DNA from: UKL13-2 sp031414695
Lineage (GTDB): Bacteria; Pseudomonadota; Gammaproteobacteria; Burkholderiales; Usitatibacteraceae
Length of the DNA stretch: 64,000 bases
Assembly: GCA_031414695.1 (NCBI GenBank)
Contig: JANNWG010000016.1
Coordinates: forward strand, 32,087-96,086
Direction of reading: 5' to 3'
Of the stretch, positions 17,249 to 25,492 are shown in pieces (position 1 is the first letter of the stretch; every line of letters starts with the position of its first letter). The translations under genes were made by a program, and so were the position numbers. The notes below the pieces were generated by a model, which saw only the letters and a program-made list of their open reading frames with translations, was not told where the DNA came from and ran no database searches.

Positions 17249-19597
17249 ATGAAAAACGCCAGCCAATTACTTGCCGCACTGAATCAACCAATATTTGAGC
17301 TCGATCTTGACGGGATCGTTATTGCGTCAACAGAGGCTGCAAGCATTCAGGCAGGTCGCGAGGCGACCGTTGTTGGCTTTGCGCTTGCTGATATTTTCAG
17401 CAACAAGGCGCAATCGCGATTTGTCCAAACGTTGAAACGTATTGCCGACGGCAAAATTGCCAGCGCGACCATTGACGTCATGTTGATAGCGGATGCGTCA
17501 GATCAAATTGAACGACCAATGGAAGCAAAACTCGCCAGCATCAACAGCGTTAACGGCAAGCCAGTTTCCGTTGCGGTATGGCTACGTGATTTGTCCATTG
17601 AGAAAGCCAACGAAGCAGCGGCCAATGTACAGGGCACGCACTTACTTGACTTGGTCGAGCATGTGAATGATGCCTGCGTAGTAGAGCGTCAAGACGGCAC
17701 TATTGAAATGTTAAACGACGCATTTTGTCGATTGTTTAATATCAAATCTGCGCCACAATCGATGGTGGGTACAAGCTGTGCGGCGTTGTTTGAAGACGCT
17801 TCTGCCACCACTGAAAAACGCATTGGCCCACTCTACTTTCCGCTGGATGCAGGTGGTAGCAATAATCAGCATGACCAGCTGGAGTTTCGACTTGAAAGCG
17901 GCGAAAAAGTAGTACAAGCCACACTCGCTGTAGAAGGCGAAACAGGCATCGCGGGGCGATTGCATTTATTCCACCTAAAAATCGCGCGTCCAGATGCAGA
18001 AGATGATGGCGACAAACCGTCCGCAGGCATGCTAGCCACCCAAATGGCGCTAATTGAAAAAATTGCACGAGAGCTAGTTGTGGCACTAGAAGGTGCAGGT
18101 AGTGCAGTGCTACGCGGCGAGCAACTGGATTTGCCGAGCCCAGTGCTAAATCATTTTCGTCGGGTCGAGCAAGCTGCAACGTCGGCATTTGATTCAGTCG
18201 CAGGTCTGCTCGATTTTTCACGTATTGAAGGCACGGCGATTACCTTAGAGTCTAGCCAATTTAGTCTGCGCGAAAGCATTGCAGTGATGTTGGCTAGCAT
18301 CGTGATGCACGCTGAAAAATTGCATGTCCAACTACGTGTAAGTATTGAGCAAGACGTACCAGATAAAATGACTGGTGACGGTGCGCGCTTGATATTAGCG
18401 TTACGAAATTTGATGGATGCTGCATTGATGCTGTTACCAAATGATGTAGCGGTGCAAGGCGAGAAGCCACCAAAACTAATCCTCACTGTAGCACCTGAAT
18501 ACGAATCTGATGCCAAAATTTACTTAGCGTTTACCATTGAGTTGCTAGTACGTGGAAAGGCCGCTAAACCTAAAGCATTGTCCCCATCAGCGGTAATGCA
18601 ATTAGCCCTAGCGCGACAAATTGTGCGTGCTCTCGCCGAAGGCAAAGGCAAAGTGGACACGATTGAGCGAAAGCTCGGTGTCACCCATACATTCACAGCG
18701 GCTTTTCCATTCGATGCCTCTCGCACACCGAAACCGCGTCCGATGTTTGTCACGCTCACAGGTTTACCTGTGCTAATCGTCAGTGAAAATATTGAAGAAC
18801 GCAAACAATTGTCTGAATGGATGAAAAGCTGGCGCATGCTACCGCGTGAAGCGGATAACGCAACCATGGCGATACGTTTGCTTAGCCGTTTAGCAGAGGA
18901 AAAAAGTCCGATTCCACTTGTAGTGACAACCAACCAGTTACCCATGCAAGATGGTTTTTTAATGGCTTTTCGTATCAAACAGCACCCGCACCTTAAGCAA
19001 ACGGCCATCATTATGTTGGCGACCGGTGGCAAACCGGGTGACGCTATTACCTGTCGTGAAAATGGCATCAGTGCCTACCTGCGCCAGCCAGTCGCGCCGC
19101 AGCAACTTAATGAAGCGATCACTGCTGTTATGGGCGCTGAGGATGATGCGAGTGCTGTTGGCACCTTAATTACGCGTCACTCTTTACGTGAGCTGAAAAA
19201 AGCCAGCGTGCTTATTATTGATAAAGACCGCGACCAAGCGATGTTTGCTGGAGGCGGTTTAAAGAAACGCGACTACCGCGTCGTACTTGCTGGTGACGCC
19301 AAAGAAGCCTTTGACGCGATGGCGCAAGAAGAGTTTGATGTAATTGTCGTTGACCCAGATGAGGCTTTATTCGAAGAAGGCATAACGATTGTCGCCGCGC
19401 TCAACAAAAACACTGGTACAGATCGCCCCACACCAAAAATATTGCTCGCCAGTGAATCGCCAGCTACTGATTTGTCAGATTACGATGGCTTTGTTTTAAA
19501 GCCATTTGCAAAAGACTCATTGGTTAATGCGGTGGCCGAAATTTTGTTAGTGGGTGACAAAGTTGATGATGGCGACGATGCTGAGCTGGTCGCATAG
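17249..19597 (+). CDS. PAS-containing hybrid histidine-kinase-like protein, probably kinase-dead
   Basis: The 782 residues show two PAS-like domains (about 1-115 and 125-250), a helical DHp-like segment, a remnant ATPase domain (about 340-490) and two receiver domains (about 505-620 and 650-775). The DHp segment reads 'LIEKIARELVVALEG' where active kinases have a phosphorylatable His-Glu, so the phospho-acceptor His is absent. The N-box is altered (LRNLMDAAL) and no G-box is seen. Receiver 1 has Thr in place of the phospho-Asp (VVTTNQLPMQDG). Receiver 2 keeps its Asp near residue 702 (IVVDPD) and the KP lysine. No membrane segment is seen. It lies 12 bp after pgi and is likely co-transcribed. 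It may be a scaffold or signal-input protein rather than an enzyme. Confidence 0.8.
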   Translation: MKNASQLLAALNQPIFELDLDGIVIASTEAASIQAGREATVVGFALADIFSNKAQSRFVQTLKRIADGKIASATIDVMLIADASDQIERPMEAKLASINSVNGKPVSVAVWLRDLSIEKANEAAANVQGTHLLDLVEHVNDACVVERQDGTIEMLNDAFCRLFNIKSAPQSMVGTSCAALFEDASATTEKRIGPLYFPLDAGGSNNQHDQLEFRLESGEKVVQATLAVEGETGIAGRLHLFHLKIARPDAEDDGDKPSAGMLATQMALIEKIARELVVALEGAGSAVLRGEQLDLPSPVLNHFRRVEQAATSAFDSVAGLLDFSRIEGTAITLESSQFSLRESIAVMLASIVMHAEKLHVQLRVSIEQDVPDKMTGDGARLILALRNLMDAALMLLPNDVAVQGEKPPKLILTVAPEYESDAKIYLAFTIELLVRGKAAKPKALSPSAVMQLALARQIVRALAEGKGKVDTIERKLGVTHTFTAAFPFDASRTPKPRPMFVTLTGLPVLIVSENIEERKQLSEWMKSWRMLPREADNATMAIRLLSRLAEEKSPIPLVVTTNQLPMQDGFLMAFRIKQHPHLKQTAIIMLATGGKPGDAITCRENGISAYLRQPVAPQQLNEAITAVMGAEDDASAVGTLITRHSLRELKKASVLIIDKDRDQAMFAGGGLKKRDYRVVLAGDAKEAFDAMAQEEFDVIVVDPDEALFEEGITIVAALNKNTGTDRPTPKILLASESPATDLSDYDGFVLKPFAKDSLVNAVAEILLVGDKVDDGDDAELVA

Positions 19598-19605
19598 TTA
19601 AGCGG

Positions 19606-21561
19606 TTATCGACTCACTCTGAAGGCTTTAACTGCGCGCAAAAATTCCGTGACACTTAGCTTTGATGTTGGCGCGTAGCGGGTATGAATGTAGGCGTCAA
19701 TGACTATTTTGGCTTGTGGGTAGTTGGCGGGCTGTGCTTGTTTGATGCGCGCTAGAAAATCTAATGGGCCTTCATTGGGTCGTCGAATCAAGCCCTGACG
19801 TGCCATTTGAGCACAAAAACGTTCAAACGCCGCAATGACTGGGGGCTTTCGATTTCTATATTCCATTAGCATTAAAAATAAACCGACGCTGCCGCCTGCC
19901 GCAAATACGCCGACGATTAGATAAATGGCGAGCGTTTGCCAATCAATTTTTGGCATACCGAAGCCATCAAAAATTGACTGTTGTTTGTCTTGGTTAAAGC
20001 CTACTACCCAACGATTCCACTCGGTGTTAATCGCGTCCCATGCGTACACGGCTTGTTTCAAAATGCCGAATTTATCTGCTTGGGCGATTGTGTCGTAAAT
20101 GCCTACGGGACCTAATGCGGCGCTGATGCCGCGATTAATTCTGAGCGGTGAGACAGCAAATGTTGGGTCAACACGCAGCCAGCCTAGATCGTCGAGCCAG
20201 ACTTCCGTCCAGGCATGGGCTTCGGCTTGGCGAACGATGAGCTGGCGTGTGATGGGGTTCACCTCGCCACCTTGATAGCCAGTGACCACGCGCGCTGGTA
20301 CACCAGCCGCACGCATGATGAGCGCGAAGCTGCCGGCATAATGCTCGCAAAAACCAAGCTTGGTGCCGAAGAAAAATTCGTCAACCGGGTCGGCACCGAG
20401 CTTAGGCGGCTCAAAGGTATAGCCAAATTCGATGTTATAAATCCGCATCAATTCATTGATGAGTTCTTTCGTATCAGGATATTTTTCGCGCATTGTTTTT
20501 GCGTAAGCAATCGTGCGCGGATTGATGCGGGTGTTGTAATTTAGGTAGCGATTCAAATCACTTGGCGGCGCATTTAGGCCGACGCGATAGCGCAAGTGTG
20601 AAGACATATCATAGGCTTGGACATTAGTAACAGGCTGCTTGGCGCGTAATTGGTAGTCACTCAACATCAAAGCGTCTTGTGGTGGCGCGGTCGGCATATC
20701 GAGCGCAAATAGCCACTGTTTATTGTGCGGTTGCAAGGTCACGCGGTAATTAATCGCAGGGCCTTCAGCTTCATATTTCAATTCATTGATTGGAGGCGCA
20801 TCCATCATTTGCCAGCCGCGACCTGCTTGTAATCCGAGCACAGGGCCGCGCCAATAAAGATCAAGCGTTTGTGGCACAGCGCCTTCAAACTCCACTCGAA
20901 AGGCGAGCGCGTCTGATTGCGAAAGTTTAGAAATATCGCCCGGTGACATGCTGCCAGATAGCCCAGTGCGCGCGCTGTCTTCTTGCGGCATCGACCAAAG
21001 CGGGCCGCTGAGGCGTGGGAATAAAAAAAACAATACAAGCATCATCGGTAGAGCTTGCACCATCAGCCAAAGCGAAGGCACTAGTCGTTCACGCACGCTA
21101 GGCTCAGTATGAATACGGTTAAAGCCAATTAAGGTGGCGATAAAAATCCACACGCAGGTAAACATATACGCGCCCATCGCGATGGTTTGCGAATATAAAA
21201 AATTAGTCAGCGCTAAAAAGAAACCTAAAAATATCACGACCATGGCGTCGCGCTTCATCTTCATCTCAAGCACCTTGAGACATAGCATCACAATCAACAG
21301 TGCCACGCCCACTTCACGTCCAAACAAACGTCGATACTCGACAAATGCGCCTGCAGTAATCGCGGCGGCAATCAGCGCCATGACCCACCACGGCGGCAGA
21401 CGAAAACCATTGCGTGCAATCCACCAGCGCCATGCACCCGCTGCAATACAAGTGGCCGTCATCCACCAAGGCAGGCGCTGCATATGCGGGGCAATCACAA
21501 ATCCCATTGCGGCGATGAGCCAAGTGATATTAGCAAGTGTGAGGGCGGTTTGGTTCAGCAT
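19606..21561 (-). CDS. TgpA-like membrane transglutaminase (DUF3488-transglutaminase-DUF4129)
   Basis: Five to six N-terminal membrane helices (residues ~1-190) precede a periplasmic transglutaminase core. Its catalytic triad is visible: Cys in 'GFCEHYAGSFALIMRAAGVP', His in 'EAHAWTEVW' and Asp in 'LRVDPTFAV'. One more membrane helix and a C-terminal DUF4129 tail follow. TgpA of Pseudomonas aeruginosa is essential and belongs to the same family; its substrate is unknown. The start at 21561 was chosen because it lies 2 nt after the DUF58 stop and yields a normal membrane N-terminus. The frame is open 14 codons further upstream. It is the last gene of the MoxR-DUF4124-DUF58 cluster. Confidence 0.9.
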   Translation of the reverse strand: MLNQTALTLANITWLIAAMGFVIAPHMQRLPWWMTATCIAAGAWRWWIARNGFRLPPWWVMALIAAAITAGAFVEYRRLFGREVGVALLIVMLCLKVLEMKMKRDAMVVIFLGFFLALTNFLYSQTIAMGAYMFTCVWIFIATLIGFNRIHTEPSVRERLVPSLWLMVQALPMMLVLFFLFPRLSGPLWSMPQEDSARTGLSGSMSPGDISKLSQSDALAFRVEFEGAVPQTLDLYWRGPVLGLQAGRGWQMMDAPPINELKYEAEGPAINYRVTLQPHNKQWLFALDMPTAPPQDALMLSDYQLRAKQPVTNVQAYDMSSHLRYRVGLNAPPSDLNRYLNYNTRINPRTIAYAKTMREKYPDTKELINELMRIYNIEFGYTFEPPKLGADPVDEFFFGTKLGFCEHYAGSFALIMRAAGVPARVVTGYQGGEVNPITRQLIVRQAEAHAWTEVWLDDLGWLRVDPTFAVSPLRINRGISAALGPVGIYDTIAQADKFGILKQAVYAWDAINTEWNRWVVGFNQDKQQSIFDGFGMPKIDWQTLAIYLIVGVFAAGGSVGLFLMLMEYRNRKPPVIAAFERFCAQMARQGLIRRPNEGPLDFLARIKQAQPANYPQAKIVIDAYIHTRYAPTSKLSVTEFLRAVKAFRVSR

Positions 21562-21563
21562 TG

Positions 21564-22565
21564 TTATGCGGCCAATCCATAGAGGGCCAAGGCACGTAAG
21601 CAATGGTCGCGGTGCTGGCGTCCCATCGTTGGCTTGAATGTGGTGTCTGGCAGCTTCAAGCCGTAGGGTAGATTAGCGCGCTCTGCTTCTAATACCCACC
21701 ACGTTAATCGAGATAGTCGTTGTTCAACGCCTAAACCTTCAAGTTGCGCATAATCAAGCCACAAATCAGCGCTGGTGGTTGAGCCAAATTCTTTAACGAG
21801 CAAGCCCTGCTCACGTGCAAGTGCCTTCCAGGCGATTTGCCTGAGCGTATCGCCTTGACGATAAGCGCGTAGTGATTGGAACTCTTCGTCACCTGCTACC
21901 GGCATATTGCCTTCGCCATTGCCATTTGCCGAAATCGGCAACGCACCGCCACCTTGGTCAGGCTTTGGATAAACCAAACAAGTCATCCCGAAATCGACGT
22001 ACGACCAAGCATGAAATAAGCCGACCGGATATTCCGTAAAGATTTCGATTCGACCGCACGACACCATGCCGCGAGATGCCATCGCCATCGGCAACATTAA
22101 ATTAGTGCTGGTGTGCGTGATGCCCGCATCACCAGCCACAGCACCGGCTACATCACCAAAGGTTGGCGGCGCATCGCGAAGTTTCGTGCGCTTGATGCCG
22201 ACAGAAAAGCGCGTCGCACTTGGGTTGTGCATGATCAAATGAAATTCCGCATTCTCACCGGCAAACACCGGCTCGACTTTGCCTGGCGTGATTGAGAGCC
22301 TCGCCAAATTGCGAAAGGTATGCAGCATTGACATGCTGCCCATGCCTGCCAGTAAAAATGTCAGCAAATAGCCGAGCGATAAGCTGTAATTTATTGACGC
22401 AACGAGCAACAAGAATAATACAAACGCAAAGAAGTAGCCGGTGCGTGAAGGCAATATAAAAATACGCCGTTGAGTAAGTACTACCGGGGACGTCTCTGGA
22501 AAACGTGCTCGAAAAATCCAGTCTGATATACGTTGACGAAGATTAAACGTGAAATTTGCAAACAC
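21564..22565 (-). CDS. DUF58 membrane protein
   Basis: This 333-residue protein has two adjacent membrane helices near residues 40-85 and a DUF58 domain with the diagnostic 'FQSLRAYRQGDTLRQIAWKA'. The family belongs to MoxR/VWA-type chaperone or assembly systems and nearly always sits beside a MoxR AAA ATPase and a transglutaminase, as here. Its mechanism is unknown. It is followed directly by the TgpA-like gene and preceded by the DUF4124 gene (15 bp). Confidence 0.9.
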   Translation of the reverse strand: MFANFTFNLRQRISDWIFRARFPETSPVVLTQRRIFILPSRTGYFFAFVLFLLLVASINYSLSLGYLLTFLLAGMGSMSMLHTFRNLARLSITPGKVEPVFAGENAEFHLIMHNPSATRFSVGIKRTKLRDAPPTFGDVAGAVAGDAGITHTSTNLMLPMAMASRGMVSCGRIEIFTEYPVGLFHAWSYVDFGMTCLVYPKPDQGGGALPISANGNGEGNMPVAGDEEFQSLRAYRQGDTLRQIAWKALAREQGLLVKEFGSTTSADLWLDYAQLEGLGVEQRLSRLTWWVLEAERANLPYGLKLPDTTFKPTMGRQHRDHCLRALALYGLAA

Positions 22566-22580
22566 CGTTCTGTGACCAAT

Positions 22581-23123
22581 CTATTTAGGGATAACTTTGC
22601 TAGTTGCTTTAGGCGCGGGAGCGACGTCAATTGGGGTAGCCAGATACGGCTTCGCTAAATCACAATCTTTAAAGCCGAGTTGATATTTACGTAGTGCGGA
22701 CATTTCCTTGCTATCAACACCAGCGGCCTTTGTAATTACACTTGCGCGTGCTTGAAAATCAACCAACACTTCATTTAATTCAATTTGTCTATCTTGTTTC
22801 ACTTTCCAAGCTGCTGGCTGTTTCGCTATTTCGCCTTTGCGGCTGGCTTCTGACATTTCATTGGCGAGTTTTTCGCGTTCACAAAGTCGTGCAAAGTAAT
22901 CAACAAATAATTTTTCAAGTTGCACCATCGGGTTACCAACAGTGCGGGTGACAGCGCCGGTGCTAGCCTTTGGTTGATCGAGCGTGCTTTTGGTTGTCTC
23001 ACAGGGGCGATCAGAGTATTCGACCTTGCCATCAGCACCTTGGCACTTGTAGGCGGCGTGGGCGCTGAGTGTAAATGCGCTGACAATTAATGTAAGTGCC
23101 AATCTAGAGATGGTAGTTTTCAT
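22581..23123 (-). CDS. DUF4124-domain periplasmic protein
   Basis: A signal peptide (residues 1-23, ending AHA) leads straight into 'AYKCQGADGKVEYSDRPC', the DUF4124 signature with its two cysteines. The remaining ~130 residues are charged and probably helical. DUF4124 proteins are common small envelope proteins in beta- and gammaproteobacteria with no known function. This one lies between moxR-like and DUF58 genes, where a DUF4124 gene is not a usual member, so it may be a lineage-specific insertion or a local partner. Confidence 0.82.
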   Translation of the reverse strand: MKTTISRLALTLIVSAFTLSAHAAYKCQGADGKVEYSDRPCETTKSTLDQPKASTGAVTRTVGNPMVQLEKLFVDYFARLCEREKLANEMSEASRKGEIAKQPAAWKVKQDRQIELNEVLVDFQARASVITKAAGVDSKEMSALRKYQLGFKDCDLAKPYLATPIDVAPAPKATSKVIPK

Positions 23124-23164
23124 TGTTGTGATTTTTGTGAGTGTGAGGGTTGGTTAAAGAGTTG

Positions 23165-24154
23165 TTATGGAATCGGTACAGCTTGTATCAACGCTTCGGC
23201 GCTATCTAGAATTTTGCTACTTGTTTGGTTACCGCTGGCGACGGCGCGAAGTCGATGGCCAACCACGGCAGAGGCTACGGCTTGCACATCTTCCGGTAAT
23301 ACTAATTGCCGCCCAGCCAATAACGCCCAGGCTTGTGAGGCACGCAGTAACGCTAATCCTGCACGCGGTGATAATCCCATTTCAAATCGTGCTGAGTCTC
23401 GCGTGTGATTGACCAGCGCTTGCACATAATCTATTAGCGCATCTGAGACATGCACATTGGTGACTTTGTTTTGTAATTCTGTCAATTGCGTAGTGCTCAT
23501 GACGGGCGTAATTTTTGTGACCATCGTGCGACGATCTTCGCCTTTGAGTAACGCGCGCTCGGCAATTTGATCAGGGTAGCCTAATTTGATGCGCATTAGA
23601 AAACGATCAAGCTGTGACTCTGGTAGTGGAAACGTGCCAATTTGATGTGAGGGATTTTGCGTTGCAATGACAAAAAATGGCGTCGGTAAAGGCATGGTTT
23701 TGCCGTCAGCGGTGACCTGATGTTCTTCCATCGCTTCTAGTAACGCTGACTGCGCTTTTGGACTAGCGCGGTTAATTTCATCAGCTAAGATTACTTGCGA
23801 AAAAATTGGACCAGCATGAAACCGAAAGGTAGATGAGTCACGGTCAAAAATCGACACGCCAACAATGTCGGCAGGCAATAGATCGCTGGTAAATTGAATG
23901 CGTTGATATTTCAAGCCTAATAAACTGGCAAGAACGTGTGAGAGCGTAGTTTTACCTACGCCCGGTACGTCTTCAATTAGCAAATGCCCGCGCGCCAATA
24001 TGCAGGCAAGTGCCATCCGAATCTGTTGCTGTTTGCCTAAAATAATGTCACTTGCGCGCGATAGCACTTCGCCAATCGGGCCATCAGGATGATGCGCATC
24101 GGATTTATGTCGGGCAGTTTTATCGACGTTTTTATCAAATAAAGATACGGTCAT
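23165..24154 (-). CDS. MoxR-family AAA+ ATPase
   Basis: From ATG 24154 the product is 329 residues, the usual MoxR length. The P-loop is 'EDVPGVGKTTL', and the Walker B region is 'ILADEINRASPKAQSALLEAMEE'. 'FFVIATQNP' is sensor 1, and 'LPESQLDRFLMRI' carries the arginine finger. MoxR proteins act as chaperone-like ATPases helping assemble or activate metalloproteins and secreted factors. The frame is open upstream to 24307, but AGTGAG just before 24154 and family length favour the shorter start. It is the first gene of the cluster that runs to the TgpA-like gene. Confidence 0.92.
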   Translation of the reverse strand: MTVSLFDKNVDKTARHKSDAHHPDGPIGEVLSRASDIILGKQQQIRMALACILARGHLLIEDVPGVGKTTLSHVLASLLGLKYQRIQFTSDLLPADIVGVSIFDRDSSTFRFHAGPIFSQVILADEINRASPKAQSALLEAMEEHQVTADGKTMPLPTPFFVIATQNPSHQIGTFPLPESQLDRFLMRIKLGYPDQIAERALLKGEDRRTMVTKITPVMSTTQLTELQNKVTNVHVSDALIDYVQALVNHTRDSARFEMGLSPRAGLALLRASQAWALLAGRQLVLPEDVQAVASAVVGHRLRAVASGNQTSSKILDSAEALIQAVPIP

Positions 24155-24325
24155 TTTTTTCTCACTTTGTCGCATTTTAGCGTGTGTGGTGCGAGGAATC
24201 GAAACGCGATTAAGGGTGGATTTAATTTGCCTATCAGTAACCGTGGCTAAATCAGTTCTTGTCCTTGCTACTTTTACGTAATAAGTACGCAAATGGATGG
24301 ACAACATTAAGCGCAGGTTGTATTA

Positions 24326-25282
24326 ATGACCATATTTGGCGACAATAGTTTGATGGACATCAAAAAAACAGCGCTAATAACGCATCCCGTTTGCCTGCAA
24401 CACGAGATGGGCCCGAATCATCCAGAGTCGCCCGCTAGGTTACGTGCCGTATTGGCGCATCTTGCTAGTGCGGGTTTGACGTCGCAAATGGAAATGGTTG
24501 AAGCGCCAATGGCGAGCGAAGCCTCACTTTGTGCAACCCATTTGCCTGACTATGTGGCGCGCATATTTGCGGCGGCACCGTTGGATGATTACGCCTATCT
24601 TGACCCAGATACCTCCATGAATACCTACACGCTAGATGCGGCAAGGCGCGCGGCGGGGGCGGTGATAGAAGGGGTCGATAGAGTCATGTCGGGCGCGAAT
24701 CAAAATGCATTCTGTGCCATTAGACCTTGTGGGCATCACGCGACTTATGCACAGGCGATGGGTTTTTGTATATTTAACAATGTCGCCGTTGGTGCGCGTC
24801 ACGCCATTAACCAACATGGACTCGCGCGCGTGGCGATATTAGATTTCGACGTGCATCACGGTAATGGCACGGAAGATATTTTTCACGAAGACCCGCGCGT
24901 TATGCTGTGTTCGAGCTTTCAGCATCCGTACTATCCCGGCACAGGCGCACATAGTGGTAATGACCATATTATTGCGACGCCGCTAATGGCGGGGACTGGC
25001 AGCGCTGCATTTCGGCGCGCAATCGAAGCCACGTGGTTTCCCGCGCTTGAACGATTTGCGCCTGAACTCATCATCATTTCAGCCGGTTTTGACGCGCACA
25101 AGGATGATCCGCTCGCCTATCTTGAATTAGTCGAGGACGACTATGTGTGGGTCACCGAAGCAATAAGCGCGATTGCCAATAAACATTGTAAAGGTCGCAT
25201 TGTGTCAGCCTTAGAAGGTGGCTATCACCTAGAAGCGCTGGGTAGAAGTGCAGCGGCGCATGTTGGGGTATTAATTGGCTAA
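24326..25282 (+). CDS. histone-deacetylase-family amidohydrolase (second, class II-like)
   Basis: This 318-residue zinc-dependent deacetylase-like enzyme has the zinc site in 'ILDFDVHHGNGTEDIF' and 'ISAGFDAHKDDPLA', the His pair in 'IRPCGHHATYAQAMGFC', and the catalytic Tyr loop 'LEGGYHLEAL'. It is more canonical than the first family member at 11.6 kb. Relatives include acetylpolyamine amidohydrolases and histone-deacetylase-like hydrolases; the substrate cannot be read from sequence. Start 24326 has CAGGT upstream, and an alternative ATG is at 24353. It is divergent from the moxR-like gene across 171 bp, and an R6 repeat overlaps its stop. Confidence 0.92.
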   Translation: MTIFGDNSLMDIKKTALITHPVCLQHEMGPNHPESPARLRAVLAHLASAGLTSQMEMVEAPMASEASLCATHLPDYVARIFAAAPLDDYAYLDPDTSMNTYTLDAARRAAGAVIEGVDRVMSGANQNAFCAIRPCGHHATYAQAMGFCIFNNVAVGARHAINQHGLARVAILDFDVHHGNGTEDIFHEDPRVMLCSSFQHPYYPGTGAHSGNDHIIATPLMAGTGSAAFRRAIEATWFPALERFAPELIIISAGFDAHKDDPLAYLELVEDDYVWVTEAISAIANKHCKGRIVSALEGGYHLEALGRSAAAHVGVLIG

Positions 25283-25349
25283 ACCCTTTATAGAGCGGGC
25301 GTTTTGACGTATTTGTGCTTGAAAGTAGCCGTGAATAAACGAGTATGAC
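25281..25349. repeat. R6 palindromic repeat, copy J
   Basis: This element matches the family order: CCCTTTATAGAGCGGGC on the left, a central TTTGTGCTTGAA, and GTGAATAAACGAG on the right. It lies at the end of the second deacetylase gene. The remaining spacer to 25492 holds nothing I can identify. Confidence 0.65.
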
Positions 25350-25492
25350 GTTTTTCGCAATGTTGCCAATCCTGAAGTGGCATAAGCTGTGCTTTGCTTT
25401 CTGGCTAATGTAATAAGTCGCTGATCTCGTGGTGGCACAGCCTGTCGTAATCACAATTAAAGACGCCGAATCCCTCACACCAACGCCAAAAA

